A stretch of DNA of 64,000 nt from Amphiura filiformis. Its lineage: Eukaryota; Echinodermata; Ophiuroidea; Amphilepidida; Amphiuridae. Positions 55,601-61,600 of the stretch are shown here, piece by piece. The stretch is taken from assembly GCF_039555335.1 (NCBI RefSeq), contig NC_092642.1, positions 23,107,262 to 23,171,261 on the forward strand, in the 5' to 3' direction. The notes beneath the pieces are model-generated. The model was not told the DNA's origin, searched no databases, and saw only the letters and a list, made by a program, of their open reading frames with translations. The first letter of the stretch is position 1, and each line of letters begins with the position of its first letter. The translations under genes were made by a program, and so were the position numbers.

Positions 55601-58600
55601 GTAAAGCACTTTGTAGGTGTTCTAAAGGCAATATATAAATACCTACATTAATTTAATTAGTTGTTTATTCATTTTTTCACGTTTTTAATGCTCCCTCTCA
55701 TACAGCTTCCAACAGCAGACATGTGCACAGACTGTAAGATGTTCTTTGGTGATGTTCAGAAAGTACTCATGGACCCTAACAACCAAGTAAGTGAATACAT
55801 GAATACATGGGCCACCTAAGTCCATGCGAAGTTATTTTGAGAGAAAAATCCGTGTATCATTTTAATTCCTTCAGTTAGATTTACCTGGTCAATATGGTAA
55901 GTTTTACGTGCAAATGAGTGGATTAACCTGTATTAGGTATGACGATTAGCATTTCAGGGACTTCGTGGGGTGCATTTTAAATTTTGGACTTAGGTGGTTT
56001 TTTGAATCATATACAAAGACAACAATGTTATAATGAGGTTACCACTAGTAAGATAATACAAAATAAAGCACACAGGTATGTATAATGTTGATAAGCATTC
56101 TGCCATGTAATATAAACCACACACTTTCCTTTATTAAACCCATTTTTTGTTCAAAAGTCATTCTCTAGCAATGAATGTGTTACAAGTGGACTTTTATACA
56201 TACTGGATTTCAATCAATGTGTTACAAGACTCACATCATGGAATTGGGTGATTCTTTCATACATGCTATTTTTCACATGCCCAATAGACACAGAGAATGA
56301 ATTTGAGTTGTTCTTTCATGCATATGACAGGCCTATGTATAGCAACAATTTCCCATGCTTAACTCAATTTGGCCAAAGTATGGACTTAGGTGGCTTTTGT
56401 ATTCATATATTCAAGTATACAAGTTCCTTTTGTCAAAACTGATCTTTGTCACAAAATATTACGTAATAGTTGGCAAATTTTACAATTATTGGAGAAAGTT
56501 AAGTTAATATAACTCATTACATTCAATAATTTCAGCAAACCATTTTATCAGCTGTTGAGCAGGTGTGTAGTCTATTAGGTGATCTCTCCAGTGAATGTCA
56601 ATCTCTTGTTGAGCAGTATGGATCTACTGTCATCAATGCAGTAGCACAAGTATTGGTGAGTATTGTGAAGCTTTTTATAATGCTTGTCTTTAAATGGAAT
56701 AAGCAAATGAAATGAAATTTGTAGAAAAGTGTGCTATTTGAAAGGCCACTACTGGTAGAAGTTAAACACCTCTTTAGGCCAAAAAAAAAAAAAGGTTTGT
56801 CTCTGGACCTTTTGGCTAAAAAGCTATGTGCTATGCTTTTTTTTTTTTTTTTTTTTTTTTTTTGCGATTTTTTTTTTTTTTTTTTTTGTTTTTTTTTTTT
56901 TTTTTTTTTTTTTTTTGTAACAAGAACGGCGCCCCAAATAACATGGCATACGCAAAGCGTAGTTCTTACTCCCGGTTTAACTATTCTAACCGTCACCTCC
57001 TAAAACCCCTAACCTAAACCCTAACCCTAACCTATACTAAAAAATATGCTTAAATTCAAGTTCCCGTTCAAGTTCTGAAAAATTTCGATCACACGACGTG
57101 ACAATGTAAATGTTGTGAGTAGTGCCAATGAATTGGTGCAAAATTCAGCACCACAAATCAAATGTTGATGTGCGCCGCTATTTTGTCCTACATTTAAACA
57201 TTACCGTAAGTAAGGAGTACAAAAAGTTGACATTTTATGTGTTGAGGAAACTCCAATATTTACTCGGCATGGTATGAAAATTAGTTAAATGATGATCTTT
57301 TTTCTGGTATACCGATATGAAATCGCGTATCGAGCAGCAAAATATCTGCACATGGGGAATTCCCAGTGACGTGTTCTAGATCTACAAGTAGAGTCGATTG
57401 TCCCGCTATTTCGTTCGCAGAGCCGTTACTTGCATACTGTTTCAAGAGATCGGTATTCAGAGCGAACATGTCATACAGTTCTTGGAGTATTTATATTTGA
57501 CATTTTGTCAGAAATGATCGCCAATTGATTGTGCCGAAAATGTAATTTTTCTTGAAAACTACGATGTTTTATCATTCAAAAAAAAAAAAAAAAAGCACTA
57601 GCGCGTGGCCTCTGCGCTAAATCTCATTTTAAAAGCTATGCGCGCGGGGTCCTGAGACAAACCTTTTTTTTTGGCCTTATTGTGTTATCATTGTGCTAAA
57701 GACACACAACATTCTCATCTTTATTTGTGTGTTTTATAACTAATGTTTAATTCTATCTTTTGCAGGACCCCCAAAATACTTGCAACACAATAGGCTTTTG
57801 TGGAATGCTTCCAAAATTAAGAGTAAGTACTATCTATATGTTTCAAATACTTTATAAATAATACAATAATTATTGTTACACTTAGAAATAAAGCAAATGC
57901 ATGTATGGAAATGTTACCAAACAATATTCTAAAGTAAATCATTTCTGTTTCCTACAGGTGAAAGCTGGAGACCCATGCACAGATTGTAAAGCTTTCATGG
58001 GTGATGTCAAGATGATGCTTAGTAATGCTACAACACAGGTGGGTAGAAATGAGTGTATATTTGTGCTCTCTTTGTGCTCCTGTTGAAACCCTTAATATGT
58101 AACTGAGTATGAATACCCATTGTAAAGTCATATCAAACAAGTTGATCTAGTTTTGTCATTTTTTTTTTTTACAGAAAGAAATCCTGAATGAGCTTAAGAT
58201 GGTGTGCAGCTTGTTGGGTGATCTTGCTGATCAATGTAATTCACTTATTGATCAATATGGACCTCTTGTCTTTGATCTGCTACTGCCAGAATTGGTAAGC
58301 GATATTTATTTTGAAACTTTGTAATTCACAAAACACAGAAAAAAATGAAACAACTAAAGATTCCAAATCATGAATTACTTTTGGGTTGGATATATTGAAA
58401 ACTAAATTGTTTATAATTTTCAGGACCCAACTAGCATTTGTGGCACTATTGGATTCTGTCAAGGCGTGGACACAACACAGATGATTGCAGCTCTGACAAG
58501 AGTAGTTATCAAAGTAAAATGGTAAGTTGATTTCAATATGCAGGAAATTATACTGTTTCTCTAGAGTAATTATGATATATCAATTTCATTCTGAAGATAT

Positions 58601-61600
58601 ATATAAAAATACAACAATAAAACTATAAAACTTGTTTTGGGCTAGACACTGCATCTTATTTGCCCTACTCCACGCAAATGGGAATATAATTCTCTGCGCT
58701 GAATGTTATTATTTGTCACAAGTAATGTGTATCCTAGTCAAAGTTAAACAAATGTAAAGCACTTTGTAGCTGTTCTAAAGGCACTATAATAAATACCTAC
58801 ATTAATTTAATTAGTTGTTTATTCATTTTTTCACGTTTTTTAATGCTCCCTCTCATACAGCTTCCAACAGCAGACATGTGCACAGACTGTAAGATGTTCT
58901 TTGGTGATGTTCAGAAAGTACTCATGGACCCTAACAACCAAGTAAGTATACAAGTTCCATTTGTCAAAACTGATCTTTGTCACAAAATATTACGTAATAG
59001 TTGGCAAATTTTACAATTATTGGAGAAAGTTAAGTTAATATAACTCATTACATTCAATAATTTCAGCAAACCATTTTATCAGCTGTTGAGCAGGTGTGTA
59101 GTCTATTAGGTGATCTCTCCAGTGAATGTCAATCTCTTGTTGAGCAGTATGGATCTACTGTCATCAATGCAGTAGCACAAGTATTGGTGAGTATTGTGAA
59201 GCTTTTTATAATGCTTGTCTTTAAATGGAATAAGCAAATGAAATGAAATTTGGAGAAAAGTGTGCTATTTGAAAGGCCACTACTGGTAGAAGTTAAACAC
59301 ATCTTTATTGTGTTATCATTGTGCTAAAGACACGCAACATTCTCATCTTTATTTGTGTGTTTTATAACTAATGTTTAATTCTATCTTTTGCAGGACCCCA
59401 AAAATACTTGCAACACAATAGGCTTTTGTGGAATGCTTCCAAAATTAAGAGTAAGTACTATCTATATGTTTCAAATACTTTATAAATAATACAATAATTA
59501 TTGTTACACTTAGAAATAAAGCAAAGCCATGTATGGAAATGTTACCAAACAATATTCTAAAGTAAATCATTTTTGTTTCCTACAGGTGAAAGCTGGAGAC
59601 CCATGCACATATTGTAAAGCTTTCATGGGTGATGTCAAGATGATGCTTAGTAATGCTACAACACAGGTGGGTAGAAATGAGTGTATATTTGTGCTCTCTC
59701 TGTGCTCCTGTTGAAACCCTTAATATGTAACTGAGTATGAATACCCATTGTAAAGTCATATCAAACAAGTTGATCTAGTTTTGTCATTTTTTTCTTTTAC
59801 AGAAAGAAATCCTGAATGAGCTTAAGATGGTTTGCAGCTTGTTGGGTGATCTTGCTGATCAATGTAATTCACTTATTGATCAATATGGACCTCTTTTCTT
59901 TGATCTGCTACTACCAGAATTGGTGAGTGATATTTATTTTGAAACTTTGTAATGCACAAAACACAGAAAATATGAAACAACTAAAGATTCCAAATCATGA
60001 ATTACTTTTGGGTTGGATATATTGAAAACTAAATTGTTTATAATTTTCAGGACCCAACTAGCATTTGTGGCACTATTGGATTCTGTCAAGGCGTGGACAC
60101 AACACAGATGATTGCAGCTCTGACAAGAGTAGTTATCAAAGTAAAATGGTAAGTTGATTTCAATATGCAGGAAATTATACTGTTTCTCTAGAGTAATTAT
60201 GATATATCAATTTCATTCTGAAGATATATATAAAAATACAACAATAAAACTATAAAACTTGTTTTGGGCTAGACACTGCATCTTATTTGCCCTACTCCAC
60301 GCAAATGGGAATATCATTCTCTGTGCTGAGTGTTATTATTTGTCACAAGTAATGTGTATCCTAGTCAAAGTTAAACAAATGTAAAGCACTTTGTAGCTGT
60401 TCTAAAGGCACTATAATAAATACCTACATTAATTTAATTAGTTGTTTATTCATTTTTTCACGTTTTTTAATGCTTCCTCTCATACAGCTTCCAACAGCAG
60501 ACATGTGCACAGACTGTAAGATGTTCTTTGGTGATGTTCAGAAAGTACTCATGGACCCTAACAACCAAGTAAGTATTCAAAAGTTCCATTTGTCAAAACT
60601 GATCTTTGTCACAAAATATTACGTAATAGTTGTCAAATTTTACAAGTATTGGAGAAAGTTAAGTTAATATAACTCATTACATTCAATAATTTCAGCAAAC
60701 CATTTTATCAGCTGTTGAGCAGGTGTGTAGTCTATTGGGTGATCTCTCCAGTGAATGTCAATCTCTTGTTGAGCAGTATGGATCTACTGTCATCAATGCA
60801 GTAGCACAAGTATTGGTGAGTATTGTGAAGTTTTTTATAATGCTTGTCTTTAAATGGAATAAGCAAATGAAATGAAATTTGTAGAAAAGTGTGCTTATTT
60901 GAAAGGCCACTACTGGTAGAAGTTAAACACATCTTTATTGTGTTATCATTGTGCTAAAGACACACAACATTCTTATCTGTATTTGTGTGTTTTATAACTA
61001 ATGTTTAATTCTATCTTTTGCAGGACCCCCAAAATACTTGCAACACAATAGGCTTTTGTGGAATGCTTCCAAAATTAAGAGTAAGTACTATCTATATGTT
61101 TCAAATACTTTATAAATAATACAAGAATTATTGTTACACTTAGAAATAAAGCAAAGCCATGTATGGAAATGTTACCAAACAATATTCTAAAGTAAATCAT
61201 TTCTGTTTCCTACAGGTGAAAGCTGGAGACCCATGCACAGATTGTAAAGCTTTCTTTGGTGATGTCAAGATGATGCTTAGTAATGCTACAACACAGGTGG
61301 GTAGAAATGAGTGTATATTTGTGCTCTCTTTGTGCTCCTGTTGAAACCCTTAATATGTAACTGAGTATGAATACCCATTGTAAAGTCATATCAAACAAGT
61401 TGATCTAGTTTTGTCATTTTTTTCTTTACAGAAAGAAATCCTGAATGAGCTTAAGATGGTGTGCAGCTTGTTGGGTGATCTTGCTGATCAATGTAATTCA
61501 CTTATTGATCAATATGGACCTCTTGTCTTTGATCTGCTACTACCAGAATTGGTGAGCGATATTTATTTTGAAACTTTGTAATTCACAAAACACAGAAAAA

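Noticed and set aside
56826-57017. Poly-Phe / poly-Lys ORFs on both strands
   Set aside because: Translation of long T-runs inside a transposable element.
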